From Sphingobium sp. CAP-1 (GTDB taxonomy: Bacteria > Pseudomonadota > Alphaproteobacteria > Sphingomonadales > Sphingomonadaceae), in assembly GCF_009720145.1 (NCBI RefSeq), contig NZ_CP046252.1, forward strand, positions 2,046,001 to 2,110,000: a stretch of DNA of 64,000 bases, in the 5' to 3' direction. Position numbers and translations under genes: made by a program. The notes under the pieces are model-generated. The model had not been told where the DNA came from. It saw only the letters and a list, made by a program, of their open reading frames with translations, and ran no database searches. This document shows positions 31,801 through 41,323 of this stretch, piece by piece. Position 1 is the first letter of the stretch, and every line of letters begins with the position of its first letter.

Positions 31801-31843
31801 TCTTGCGACAAATTTGTCCGCTATGTGCCAGATTCTTGCGACA
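31801..31843 (+). promoter_or_regulatory. Direct repeat and palindrome upstream of the TonB-dependent receptor
   Basis: TCTTGCGACA occurs at 31801-31810 and again at 31834-31843 (33-base period). The first copy overlaps a perfect 12-bp palindrome GACAAATTTGTC (31807-31818). The second copy starts 38 bases before the assigned start. These are candidate -35 or operator elements. Confidence 0.5.
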
Positions 31844-31871
31844 TATGGCGGCTAGGCATTAGGGGTCCAAA

Positions 31872-34718
31872 TTGTCTGTGGGGGTATTTTTCGTGCGCCG
31901 ATCCGCATCCGTGTTGCTGTTGCCATTTTTCCTGACCGCCGCGCCGGGCGCGCTGATGGCGCAGGAGCAGACGCGCGGGGCGGGCGCGCCGCAGGCGGAC
32001 GAGGGCGGCGACGAGATCATCGTCACCGGCCAGCCACAGCGCGGATCGGTGGTCGGCAATATCCAGCCCGAACAGCAACTCTCACCGGCCGATGTCCGCG
32101 CGCTGGGCGTCACCTCCATTTCCGAACTGGTCAGCGAATTGTCGCCCCAGACCAACGGCACGCCGGTCATCCTGCTCAATGGCAAGCGCATTTCCAGCTT
32201 CTCGGAAATTCAGGATCTGCCGACCGAGGCGATCGCGCGGGTCGATATATTGCCCGAACAGGTCGCGCTATCCTATGGCTATGCCCCCACGCAGAAGGTG
32301 ATGAACATCGTCCTGCGCGAACGCTTCCGCGCCGAAACGGGGCAGGCGAAGGCGGGTACGACGACGCAGGGCGGGCGCGACAATGGCGAGATCGAAGCCG
32401 GGTTGCTGCGCATCCGGGGCGACAATCGCTTCACCCTGAATCTGGAATATAACCGTGCCGCGCATTTGCTGGAAAGCCAGCGCGGCGTCACCTCCACCGC
32501 CGCCAGCCGCCCCTATTCGCTGGGCGGCAATGTCGCCGCGCCGACGCAGGGGGGCGAAATCGATCCCGCCCTGTCGGCGCTCGCCGGCCAGACCGTGACG
32601 GTCGCCAGCGTGCCGGCCAGCGCCGCCACGCGCGCACCGACGCTGAGCGACTTTGCCGCCGGCGCGAACATCACCGATATCAGCGACATCAGCCGCTATC
32701 GCACGCTCAGCCCCGCGACCGAGAATTTCTCCGCCAACGCCACGCTGGCGCGGGCGTTGGGCGGCGTGTCCGCGACGGTCAACGGACGCCTCGAACTGTC
32801 GGACAGCGATTCGCTGCAAGGCCTGTCGCAGGCGGCGCTGGACCTGCCCGCGGGCAGTCCCTTCTCGCCCTTCGCCAATGACGTGACGCTCTATCGCTAT
32901 CTGGCGCAGGGCGGCGCGCTGGGGCAGCGGATTCGCGGCACCACCGGCCATGTCGGGGTGACGCTGAACGGGCGGCTGGGCGAAGGCTGGCAATGGTCCT
33001 TCACCGGCAATGGCGACCTGTCGATTACCCGCACCCGCACCGATCGCGGCGTCGACACCGGCGCGATCCAGGCAACGATCGACGCCGGCGACGCCAGCGT
33101 CAATCCCTATGGCAACTTCGCGTCCGGCCTGCTGTCCACCCGCCGCACCGACAGCGCGCGCGCGGAAAGCCGGGCGGTGCAGGGCGACCTGCTGGTCAGC
33201 GGCGCGCTGTTCGAGCTGCCCGCTGGCAAGGTGATGACCTCGATCCGGGTCGGCGCGTCGGCCAATGGCTTTGAAAGCCGGTCGCTGCGGTCGGGCGTGG
33301 AAAGCGGCGCGGATTACAGCCGGGAAATCGGCAGCGGCCAGATCAGCCTGGACGTGCCGCTCACCAGCCGATCGAAGGGCGTGCTGGGCGGGGTCGGCGA
33401 CATCGGCGTCAACCTCAACGCCGCCGCCCAACATTATTCGGACTTCGGCACGCTGTCGACGCTGGGCTATGGCCTGCGCTGGCAGCCGGTGAAGGCGGTG
33501 CAGATCCTCGTCTCCGCCAATCAGGATCGGGCCGCGCCGACCGGCACGCAGCTCACCGATCCGCTGATTTCCACCCCCAACGTCTCGGTGTTCGACTATG
33601 CGACCGGGCAGAGCGTGTTCGTCACCCAATTGTCGGGCGGCAATGCGACGCTGAAGGAAAGCGTGCGCGACCAGTTCCGCCTGAGCGCCACGGTCAAGCC
33701 GTTCGAGAAACCGAACCTCACCCTGACCGCCACCTATCTGAACAGCCGCACCCGCAACCCGATCGCCGCCTTCCCCTCGCCCACCCCCGCGCTGGAGGCC
33801 GCTTTCCCGCAGCGCTTCCTGCGCGACGCGGACGGCAATCTGCTTCAGATCGACGCGCGGCCGATCAACTTCCTGTCATCGCAGAGCGAACAATTGCGCT
33901 GGGGCTTCGACCTGTCGTTCAGCCTGAAGTCGCATATCCAGAAGGTGATCGAGGCGTGGCGCGCGGCCGGCTCCAGGCCGGAGGATCGACCCAAGGAGCT
34001 GGACGACATGCGCGCCGCCTTCCAGCGCAACCGGCCGCAAGGGCAGGAAGGCGGTCCGCCGCCGGGCGAAGGCGGCCCCGGTGGTCCGGGCGGCGGCGGC
34101 AACAATGCCGGTCAGGGCGGCGGCGGGCGTCAGGGTGGCGGCCGTGGCCCCGGTGGCGGCTTTGGCGGCGGCCCCGGTGGCCAGGGCGGCGGGCGGCTGA
34201 GCTTCAGCCTCTATCACACCTGGCATTTCGCCGAGAATATCCTGATCGCGCCGGGCGTCGCCCCGCTCGACCTGCTGAACGGCGACGCCACCGGATCGTC
34301 GGGCGGCCAGCCCCGGCATGAGGTGGAGGCACGGGTCGGCTATATGAACAACGGCATCGGCGCGCGGCTGGGCGTCGACTGGGAAAGCGGCACCCATGTC
34401 GATGGCGCGCTGGCTGGAACCAGCGCGGGCAGTTCCCTGCTCGACTTCGGCAGTCTGGCGACCGCCAACCTGCGCATCTTCGCCAATCTGGGCCAGATGC
34501 CGAAGCTGGTGAAGAATGTGCCGTTCCTGCGCGGATCGCGCGTGTCGATCGGCATCGACAATATCTTCAACCAGCGCCGCGATGTGACGGACGCCACCGG
34601 CGCGACGCCGCTGCGCTATCAGCCGGGCTATCTCGACCCGCTGGGCCGCACCGTGTCGATCAGCTTCCGCAAGCTGTTCTTCTCACCCCCGCCGCCGGGC
34701 AATCGCCCGCGTAGTTAA
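31872..34718 (+). CDS. TonB-dependent outer-membrane receptor with Gly-rich insertion
   Basis: An outer-membrane gated beta-barrel that imports an unknown ligand using TonB. 948 residues from a TTG start behind AGGGG; a GTG at 31893 behind GTGGGGG is equally possible and begins directly at the signal peptide (VRRSASVLLL...GALMAQ). A TonB-box-like EIIVTGQ lies just after it, then the plug domain (about 70-160, with VILLNGKRISSFSEIQDLP and ARVDILPEQVALSYG) and the barrel ending in ISFRKLFFSPPPP. Residues about 716-776 are an unusual Gly/Gln-rich low-complexity insertion. The last strand does not end in the usual terminal Phe; a Pro/Arg tail follows. Confidence 0.92.
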   Translation: MSVGVFFVRRSASVLLLPFFLTAAPGALMAQEQTRGAGAPQADEGGDEIIVTGQPQRGSVVGNIQPEQQLSPADVRALGVTSISELVSELSPQTNGTPVILLNGKRISSFSEIQDLPTEAIARVDILPEQVALSYGYAPTQKVMNIVLRERFRAETGQAKAGTTTQGGRDNGEIEAGLLRIRGDNRFTLNLEYNRAAHLLESQRGVTSTAASRPYSLGGNVAAPTQGGEIDPALSALAGQTVTVASVPASAATRAPTLSDFAAGANITDISDISRYRTLSPATENFSANATLARALGGVSATVNGRLELSDSDSLQGLSQAALDLPAGSPFSPFANDVTLYRYLAQGGALGQRIRGTTGHVGVTLNGRLGEGWQWSFTGNGDLSITRTRTDRGVDTGAIQATIDAGDASVNPYGNFASGLLSTRRTDSARAESRAVQGDLLVSGALFELPAGKVMTSIRVGASANGFESRSLRSGVESGADYSREIGSGQISLDVPLTSRSKGVLGGVGDIGVNLNAAAQHYSDFGTLSTLGYGLRWQPVKAVQILVSANQDRAAPTGTQLTDPLISTPNVSVFDYATGQSVFVTQLSGGNATLKESVRDQFRLSATVKPFEKPNLTLTATYLNSRTRNPIAAFPSPTPALEAAFPQRFLRDADGNLLQIDARPINFLSSQSEQLRWGFDLSFSLKSHIQKVIEAWRAAGSRPEDRPKELDDMRAAFQRNRPQGQEGGPPPGEGGPGGPGGGGNNAGQGGGGRQGGGRGPGGGFGGGPGGQGGGRLSFSLYHTWHFAENILIAPGVAPLDLLNGDATGSSGGQPRHEVEARVGYMNNGIGARLGVDWESGTHVDGALAGTSAGSSLLDFGSLATANLRIFANLGQMPKLVKNVPFLRGSRVSIGIDNIFNQRRDVTDATGATPLRYQPGYLDPLGRTVSISFRKLFFSPPPPGNRPRS

Positions 34719-34789
34719 ATGCGCATTAGGGACATTAAAGCCCGTCATTCCCCGGCCGTTATGATGCTGCGTAACGGTTGGGGAATGGG

Positions 34790-35215
34790 ATGATGAAACC
34801 TGTCAGAATCGTGGTGGTCGATGATTCACTGACCATCCGCGCGATGATCGAAACGCTGCTGGAACGCGACCGCCGGGTCGAAGTGGTCGGCATCGCCCGC
34901 AATGGCGAGGAAGCGCTGGACATGATCCGGCTGGAAAAGCCCGATGTGGTGACGCTGGACATCGCCATGCCGGGCAAGGACGGCATGGCCATATTGGACG
35001 AGATCATGGACATGGAGCCATGCCCGGTCATCATGCTGTCCAGCCTGGTGCGCGACGGCGCGCCGATCACGGCCGAGGCGATGGACCGGGGGGCCGCCGC
35101 CTGCTTCAACAAGGCGATGATCGTGCGCGAGGCGAAACGCTTCGTCACCCTGATCCGCGAAGTTGGCCACGGCCTGATGCCGGTCGAACAGCAACAGGTG
35201 GCAATCGCCGCCTGA
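34790..35215 (+). CDS. Stand-alone response-regulator receiver domain, CheB/CheY-like
   Basis: 141 residues, a single receiver domain. The acidic pair is in VVVDDSLTIRAMIE, the phosphorylated Asp in VTLDIAMPGKDGM, the Thr/Ser in IMLSSLVRDGAP, and the conserved Lys in CFNKAMI. The pattern VDDS...DIAMPGKDG...MLSS is closest to CheB receivers, but the methylesterase domain is absent. No chemotaxis genes are nearby. The ATG at 34790 follows TTGGGGA. A terminator follows the gene. Confidence 0.9.
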   Translation: MMKPVRIVVVDDSLTIRAMIETLLERDRRVEVVGIARNGEEALDMIRLEKPDVVTLDIAMPGKDGMAILDEIMDMEPCPVIMLSSLVRDGAPITAEAMDRGAAACFNKAMIVREAKRFVTLIREVGHGLMPVEQQQVAIAA

Positions 35216-35239
35216 TCTGCCGCGCAGGCGAATGGATAA

Positions 35240-35267
35240 GGGGAGACGGGCAACCGCCTCCCTTTTT
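35240..35267 (+). terminator. Rho-independent terminator after the receiver gene
   Basis: GGGAGACGG pairs with CCGCCTCCC (one mismatch) around a GCAA loop, followed by TTTTT. It starts 26 bases after the stop codon. Confidence 0.85.
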
Positions 35268-35396
35268 GTCGTGGGTGATGGATTGCGATTGCAGGCATAA
35301 TCCCCCGTTTACGGGAGCGGATAGGACGCCATCATATCAAGCGCGTTTCCAGCGCGCCCGACGCGCCACCAGAAGGCGCGCCACCAAAAAACCGCC

Positions 35397-38021
35397 CTAC
35401 CCGGCCAGCGACTTGGGCGCGCTGCGCATCGCCACCAGATCGATGGCGGCGGCGAATTCCACGCCCATCCGGTCGTCGCGCGACCAGCGGGCGGTCGCGT
35501 TGACGAACTGGCTGTCGCCCAGTTCGATCGCGAACAATGTGCCTTCGGGCACATTCCACAGCCCTTCGATCAGCGCGCCGGTGGCGGAAATGTTGCGGAT
35601 GCGGCCGGTATAGACATGGCCGTCATGATGGACCGATATGGTGCGCAACATCGTCTTGCGCTCCGGCCGGCTGGACTTGAAACCACTGGCGGCGGCGGCG
35701 GTGCCGACGCTGCGGTGGCGGATCACCACATCCTCGAACGGCATAGGCCGGCCGTAAATATAGCCTTGAATATGGCTGCATCCCAATTGGCGGATCAGTT
35801 CCAGTTCATCCTGCGTCTCCGCGCCTTCGGCCGTGGTGTCCATGCCCAGCGCTTCGGCCAGGTTGACGATCGCCTTGATGATCGCGCTGTTGCGGCTGCC
35901 CTTGATCGACGCACCCCGCACGAAGCTCTGATCGATCTTGATCTTGTCGAACGGCGCCTTCTTCAGATAGCCGAGCGACGAATAGCCGGTGCCGAAATCA
36001 TCGAGCGCCAGCCGCACGCCGATCCCCTTCAGCCGCGCGAACATCGAATCGGTGCCGTCGCTCTCGTCCAGGAATACGCTCTCGGTAATCTCCAGTTCCA
36101 GCCGTTCGGGCGCCAGTTGCGCGGCGGCCAGCGCGTTGACGACCGTGGAGGGAAAGCCCGGATTGGCGAATTGGGTCGGCGATACGTTGACCGCGACGCG
36201 GATGCTGTCCGGCCATTGCGCCGCGTCGCGGCAGGCGGTGCGCATCACCCATTCGCCGATCTGGGCGATCAGGCCACTATCCTCCGCGATGGGGATGAAC
36301 AAAGCCGGCGAAATCGGCCCGCGCGTCGGATGGGTCCAGCGCAGCAGCGCTTCATAGCCGGTGATCTGCTCGGTCCTGGACGACACCACCGACTGATAGA
36401 CCAGATGCAGTCCGTCGGCAGCGAGCGCGCGGCGCAGATCCTCCTCCAACTGGCGACGATCCTCCGCATCGGCGTGCATTTCCGACGAATAGAAACGATG
36501 GAGGCCGCGCCCGTCGCCCTTGGCGGCGTAAAGGGCCAGGTCCGCGTTGCGAATCAGCGCGTCCGCGGTCACGCCGTCCTGCGGGCAGGCGGAAATGCCG
36601 ATCGACACGCCGATGACGACGGCGGTGCCTTCGATCATATAGGGCTGTGACACGGCGCTGATGATCGCCTGCGCCAGATGGGCGATCATCGTCTGTTCGT
36701 GGCGGCCGGGCAGCAATATCTTGAATTCGTCGCCGCCCTGACGGCCGACCAGCCCCTTTTCACCGACCACGCGCTGCAACCGCTGACTGACCTGTCGCAG
36801 CAGCGCGTCGCCGGCCGGATGGCCGAGCGTGTCGTTGACCGTCTTGAACCGGTCGAGGTCCAGCATCATCAGCGTGCAATCGCCCGGCTTGCCATGGCGA
36901 TCGGCAACCGCCTGTTCCAGCGATCGCAGCATCTGGATACGGTTGGCGAGGCCCGTGAGCGAATCGAACTGGGCAAGGCGCGTCACCTCCGCCTGGCTGC
37001 GGCGCATTTCGGTAAGGTCGGTACCCGACCCGCGAAAGCCGTGAAACTGGCCATATTCATTGAATACCGGCTGGCCGGAAATCGACCACCACCGCTCCTC
37101 CTTCGCCATCGCGGCACAGACCGCAATGTCGGCAAAACCCGTGCGCGCCGACAGATGAAAGCCCAGCGTCCGCTCGCCATCGCCCTGTTTCTTGTCACCC
37201 TGCCGGACGATCTCCGTCATCGCGCGACCGATCAGCGCGTCGGCGGACAGGTTCAGCGACTGGGCCAGCGTGTCGCTGATATAGCTGAGGCATCCCTGCC
37301 GGTCGGTTTCCCAGAACCAGCCGCGCCCGGTGCGCTCATGCTCCTGAAGCAGGCGGTCGGATCGCTGGGCGCGCAGATCCTGCTGATGCCGGGCGATCGC
37401 CTGATCGCGGTCGGCCGTCGCCTGGCGCACCGTCGCGATCAGCATCACGATCACGCAACTGGCCATCAGCCCGACCTGCATCATGCCGGCCTTTTCAACC
37501 ACCGACACCAGCAGGGCACCCAGAAAATAGCTGATGCCCAACAGGCGCCGATCACCAAAGATACACACTGCCAGCAACACCACCGCCAGTTCCGGCACGG
37601 CGGCCAGGAACAACGCATCAGTGGCTGCCTGCGGCACGCCGCCCAGCCACAGGCTGAAGGTCAGCGCCGACAGGAACACCATCGGCAGCATCAGCCAGTT
37701 CTGGATATGTGGCATCCGGCGCTGGAACCACAGCCGGCGCGGCACCAGAATGAGCAGGCCATCGATCAGCAGCATCGCCGCCAGCGTGCCAAGCTGCCCG
37801 ACCCCGCCATAATAGAGCGGCAGGTTGAACAACAGCATGACACAGAGCTTGGCCAGCAGGATCAGCGGCCATAGCCGCGCGATATGGATGAAAGCGCCCG
37901 AAATCCAGGAGGCGGACACTTCGGTTCCACCTTCCGACAGGCCGAGCGCAACCATCAGGGTCATCGAACGGGACGGATTATCGGACAGGGAAGCGCGCAG
38001 CAGGGACATGCTTCCCTGCAT
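35397..38021 (-). CDS. Membrane PAS-GGDEF-EAL-PilZ c-di-GMP signalling protein
   Basis: 874 residues. Order: membrane region of about six or seven helices (about 45-205), PAS domain (about 235-345, WFWETDRQGCLSYIS), GGDEF domain with intact GGDEF loop (RQGGDEFKIL), EAL domain with EALLRW, ELEITES, ALDDFGTGYSSLGYL, KIDQSFV and AEGAET all present, then a C-terminal PilZ-like domain (last ~80 residues, NISATGALIEG, WSRDDRMGVEF). No RxxD inhibition site precedes GGDEF. Both synthesis and hydrolysis of c-di-GMP look possible. A shorter start MSLLRAS four codons in is also possible. Confidence 0.93.
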   Translation of the reverse strand: MQGSMSLLRASLSDNPSRSMTLMVALGLSEGGTEVSASWISGAFIHIARLWPLILLAKLCVMLLFNLPLYYGGVGQLGTLAAMLLIDGLLILVPRRLWFQRRMPHIQNWLMLPMVFLSALTFSLWLGGVPQAATDALFLAAVPELAVVLLAVCIFGDRRLLGISYFLGALLVSVVEKAGMMQVGLMASCVIVMLIATVRQATADRDQAIARHQQDLRAQRSDRLLQEHERTGRGWFWETDRQGCLSYISDTLAQSLNLSADALIGRAMTEIVRQGDKKQGDGERTLGFHLSARTGFADIAVCAAMAKEERWWSISGQPVFNEYGQFHGFRGSGTDLTEMRRSQAEVTRLAQFDSLTGLANRIQMLRSLEQAVADRHGKPGDCTLMMLDLDRFKTVNDTLGHPAGDALLRQVSQRLQRVVGEKGLVGRQGGDEFKILLPGRHEQTMIAHLAQAIISAVSQPYMIEGTAVVIGVSIGISACPQDGVTADALIRNADLALYAAKGDGRGLHRFYSSEMHADAEDRRQLEEDLRRALAADGLHLVYQSVVSSRTEQITGYEALLRWTHPTRGPISPALFIPIAEDSGLIAQIGEWVMRTACRDAAQWPDSIRVAVNVSPTQFANPGFPSTVVNALAAAQLAPERLELEITESVFLDESDGTDSMFARLKGIGVRLALDDFGTGYSSLGYLKKAPFDKIKIDQSFVRGASIKGSRNSAIIKAIVNLAEALGMDTTAEGAETQDELELIRQLGCSHIQGYIYGRPMPFEDVVIRHRSVGTAAAASGFKSSRPERKTMLRTISVHHDGHVYTGRIRNISATGALIEGLWNVPEGTLFAIELGDSQFVNATARWSRDDRMGVEFAAAIDLVAMRSAPKSLAG

Positions 38022-38136
38022 AGCGCCCAGTCCTTGCCGAAGAATTACTTCGGGTCCGTCGCGGTTCCTTCCCCTATGGGCATCTTTACTCCGACGTAAC
38101 TGGCATATCGAGCGGCCGTTACGTCGGGTGCGCAGA

Positions 38137-39249
38137 TCAGACGCGCATCGGCATCAGCACATAGAGCGCCGGGCTGTCGTCATTCTCGCGGATCAGCGTC
38201 GGCGCGGCGGCGTCGGCCAGATGCAGTTCGACCAGGTCGCTGTCGATCTGGCCCAATATGTCGAGCAGATAGCGGGCGTTGAAGCCGATATCGAAACCCT
38301 CGCCCTGGAAGGCGCCGGACACTTCTTCCGCCGCCGTGCCATTTTCCGGGCTGGTGACGGACAGGGTGATCTTGTCCTTGTCCAGGCTCATCTTGACCGC
38401 GCGGGTCTTTTCGGTGGCGATGGTGGCGACGCGGTCGACGCCATCCTCGAAGCTGCGCGGATCGATCTTGAGCAGCTTGTCGTTCGCGGTCGGGATGACG
38501 CGGCTATAATCGGGGAAGGTGCCGTCGATCAGCTTGCTGGTCAGGATCGCACTGCCCAGGCCAAAGCGGATCTTGCTGGCCGACAGGCTGATCTGCACCG
38601 ATCCTTCGACCTCATCGAGCAGCTTGCGCAGTTCGCCGATACATTTGCGCGGCACGATGATGCCCGGCATCCCTTCGGCGCCGTCCGGGCGGGTCACGGT
38701 GACGCGGGCAAGGCGATGGCCATCGGTCGCGGCGGCCTTCAGCACCGGCTGCCCCTCGTCGGTCACATGGAAATAAATGCCGTTCAGATAATAGCGCGTC
38801 TCTTCGGTCGAAATGGCGAAGCGCGTCTTGTCGATGATCTGCTTCAGCGTCTCGGCCGGCAGTTCGAACCGGGTCGGCAGGTCGCCCTCGGCAATGACGG
38901 GGAAATCGTCGCGCGGCAGGGTCGACAGGTTGAAGCGGGCGCGGCCGGCCTGGATCAGCATCTTGCCCTCGGCCGCGTGCAGCGACACCTGGCTGCCTTC
39001 GGGCAGCTTGCGGGCGATGTCGAACAAGGTGTGCGCCGAAATGGTGGTCGCGCCGGGCTGTTCGACCTGCGCCGACACGCTTTCGACCACTTGCAGGTCG
39101 AGATCGGTCGCCATCAGCTTGATCGCGCCGTCGGCCGATGCTTCGATCAGCACGTTGGACAGGATCGGAATCGTATTGCGCCGCTCGACCACCGACTGGA
39201 CGTGGCTCAGGCTCTTGAGGAGCGTTGCGCGTTCGATGGTGGCCTTCAT
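38137..39249 (-). CDS. dnaN: DNA polymerase III beta subunit (sliding clamp)
   Basis: Ring-shaped processivity clamp. 370 residues with the three-domain arrangement: start MKATIERATLLKSLSHVQSVVERRNTIPIL, ISAHTLFDIARKLPEG, a middle domain with TRYYLNGIYFHV, and the C-terminal pocket sequence that ends LMPMRV, which binds client peptides. It stands without dnaA or recF beside it; recF lies about 9 kb away at 47724. Confidence 0.97.
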   Translation of the reverse strand: MKATIERATLLKSLSHVQSVVERRNTIPILSNVLIEASADGAIKLMATDLDLQVVESVSAQVEQPGATTISAHTLFDIARKLPEGSQVSLHAAEGKMLIQAGRARFNLSTLPRDDFPVIAEGDLPTRFELPAETLKQIIDKTRFAISTEETRYYLNGIYFHVTDEGQPVLKAAATDGHRLARVTVTRPDGAEGMPGIIVPRKCIGELRKLLDEVEGSVQISLSASKIRFGLGSAILTSKLIDGTFPDYSRVIPTANDKLLKIDPRSFEDGVDRVATIATEKTRAVKMSLDKDKITLSVTSPENGTAAEEVSGAFQGEGFDIGFNARYLLDILGQIDSDLVELHLADAAAPTLIRENDDSPALYVLMPMRV

Positions 39250-39422
39250 GTCCCTGTTCTGTCCGTTTCTTTTTAAGCCGATAGCCGGGGGTTCGGTCGA
39301 ATCCCGGCGACAATGATGGATGCTTCTTCATAACCGCTATGTCGGTCCCTGCAAGTCGTCCCGTTGCGCTTTCGTCACGGGGCGGGGTTGCAAATGGGGA
39401 CAGGTTGGGCTTTGCCCGCAGG

Positions 39423-39923
39423 ATGCGCCGCTTCCTCCTCCTGCCGATCCTGTCGCTGGTCGCGGCGATCCCTGCGCAGGCGCGCGATTCGCTCGGCATT
39501 TTCGAAGGTTGGGGCGCGTTCCGCGATCCCGGCGCGGGTCAGAACGGCCCGCGCTGCTACGCCATCGCCCAGCCGGTGGCGCGCCGCGGGCAGGCGCCCA
39601 GGGGCTTTGCCTCGGTCGGTACCTGGCCGCGCAGCCATGTGCGCGGGCAATTGCATATCCGCCTGAGCCGCGCGCGCGCGGCCAAGGCGCCGGTCATGCT
39701 GGTGGTGGGCGAACGCCGCTTCACGCTGGTCGCGGGCCAGATGGACGGCTGGGCGGCCGACCCGCGCGGCGACGCCCAGATCATCGCGGCGATGCGATCC
39801 GCCAGCAGCATGAGCATCGCCAGCATCGGCGCGGACGGGCGCGGCTTCGCCGACAATTACGCCCTGCGCGGCGCAGCGACCGCGATCGACGCGGCGGCGC
39901 TGGGCTGCGCGAAATTGCGCTGA
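39423..39923 (+). CDS. Secreted protein resembling invasion-associated locus B (IalB) family
   Basis: 166 residues from MRRFLLLPIL, with a signal peptide ending IPAQA. The mature sequence has the order seen in IalB-like proteins: FEGWGAFRD, RCYAIAQPV, a basic beta-strand segment, FTLVAGQMDGWAADPRGDAQIIAAMR, and a C-terminal Cys (ALGCAKL) that could pair with the first. Assignment is by resemblance and moderate. It ends 35 bases before rlmN on the same strand. Confidence 0.7.
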   Translation: MRRFLLLPILSLVAAIPAQARDSLGIFEGWGAFRDPGAGQNGPRCYAIAQPVARRGQAPRGFASVGTWPRSHVRGQLHIRLSRARAAKAPVMLVVGERRFTLVAGQMDGWAADPRGDAQIIAAMRSASSMSIASIGADGRGFADNYALRGAATAIDAAALGCAKLR

Positions 39924-39958
39924 CGCAACGCATCTTTAAAAATCCGGCAAAATCGACT

Positions 39959-41245
39959 ATGGGCGCGGCCATGCAATCAGCCGCCAGCCCGCTCATGCCG
40001 ATTCCCGGCCTTATCGATCCTGTGCCCGTGCCGCGCGCGGTGACTCCGCGCGCGGATGGACGCGTCGACCTGATGGGGCTGTCGCGGCCACAGATCAAGG
40101 GCGCGCTGGAGGAGGCGGGGCTGGACGTGAAGGCCGCCAAGCTGCGCTCCAAGCAACTGTTTCACTGGCTCTATCATCGCGGCACCACCGATTTCGAGGC
40201 GATGACCGACCTTGCCAAGCCGATGCGCGGCTGGATGGCCGAGCGCTTCGTCGTCGGCCGCCCGCAGGTGGTGGAGGCGCAGGTGTCGAGCGACGGCACC
40301 CGCAAATGGCTGCTGCGCTCCGACGACGGGCAGGACTATGAGATGGTCTTTATCCCCGATGCGGATCGCGGCACGCTGTGCGTCTCCAGCCAGGTCGGCT
40401 GCACGCTCAATTGCAGCTTCTGCCATACCGGCACGATGCGGCTGGTGCGCAACCTGACGCCGGGCGAAATCGTGGGTCAGGTGATGCTGGCGCGTGACGC
40501 GCTGGGCGAATGGCCCAAGGGCAATATGAGTTCGGACGCCGGCGCGACGGCCAATGACGATGAGGACGAGGATGCGTCCCACTATACCGCCGACGGGCGG
40601 ATGCTGACCAACATCGTGATGATGGGCATGGGCGAGCCGCTCTATAATTTCGACCATGTGCGCGATGCGCTGAAGGTCGTGATGGACGGCGACGGGCTGG
40701 CGCTGTCGCGCCGGCGCATCACCCTGTCGACCAGCGGCGTCATCCCGATGATGGCGCGCGCCAGCGAAGAGATCGGCGTGAACCTGGCCGTCTCGCTCCA
40801 TGCCGTGACCAAGGAAGTGCGCGACGAACTGGTGCCGCTGAACCGCAAATATGGGATTGATGAGCTGCTTCAGGCGTGCGCCGACTATCCCAAGGCCAGC
40901 AACGCCCGGCGCATCACCTTCGAATATGTGATGATCAAGGACAAGAATGACAGCGACGCCGACGCGCGCGAACTGGTCCGGCTGATCCGCAAATATCAGT
41001 TGCCGGCCAAGGTCAATCTGATCCCGTTCAACCCCTGGCCGGGCACCGACTATGAATGTTCGACGCCCGACCGCATTCGCGCGTTCAGCAGCATCGTGTT
41101 TCAGGGCGGCATCAGCGCGCCGGTGCGCACGCCGCGCGGGCGCGACATCATGGCGGCCTGCGGCCAGCTCAAATCGGCGAGCGAGAAGAAGAGCAAGGCC
41201 GAGATGAAGCGCCTGTCAGAGGAAAAGCAAGCCGCGCTCGGATGA
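39959..41245 (+). CDS. rlmN: 23S rRNA (adenine2503-C2)/tRNA A37 methyltransferase
   Basis: Radical-SAM enzyme that methylates A2503 of 23S rRNA and A37 of some tRNAs. 428 residues. The cluster motif is CTLNCSFCHTG (Cys x3), the N-terminal domain has LRSKQLFHWLYHRGTTDF, and NIVMMGMGEPLYNFDHV and NLAVSLHAVTKEVRDELVPLN are diagnostic. An acidic insertion (about 191-215, with NDDEDEDASHY) sits between the cluster motif and GMGEP. The start may be 39959 or the ATG four codons on. A strong terminator follows. Confidence 0.95.
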   Translation: MGAAMQSAASPLMPIPGLIDPVPVPRAVTPRADGRVDLMGLSRPQIKGALEEAGLDVKAAKLRSKQLFHWLYHRGTTDFEAMTDLAKPMRGWMAERFVVGRPQVVEAQVSSDGTRKWLLRSDDGQDYEMVFIPDADRGTLCVSSQVGCTLNCSFCHTGTMRLVRNLTPGEIVGQVMLARDALGEWPKGNMSSDAGATANDDEDEDASHYTADGRMLTNIVMMGMGEPLYNFDHVRDALKVVMDGDGLALSRRRITLSTSGVIPMMARASEEIGVNLAVSLHAVTKEVRDELVPLNRKYGIDELLQACADYPKASNARRITFEYVMIKDKNDSDADARELVRLIRKYQLPAKVNLIPFNPWPGTDYECSTPDRIRAFSSIVFQGGISAPVRTPRGRDIMAACGQLKSASEKKSKAEMKRLSEEKQAALG

Positions 41246-41283
41246 TCCGGGGACGATAGAGGGCGCGCGACAGCGCCTGATCA

Positions 41284-41313
41284 AAGCCCCGCCCATGCCG
41301 GCGGGGCTTTTCC
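41284..41313 (+). terminator. Rho-independent terminator of rlmN
   Basis: Perfect 9-bp stem AGCCCCGCC / GGCGGGGCT with a CATGCC loop, followed by TTTCCTTTT. Confidence 0.9.
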
Positions 41314-41323
41314 TTTTGGGGGA

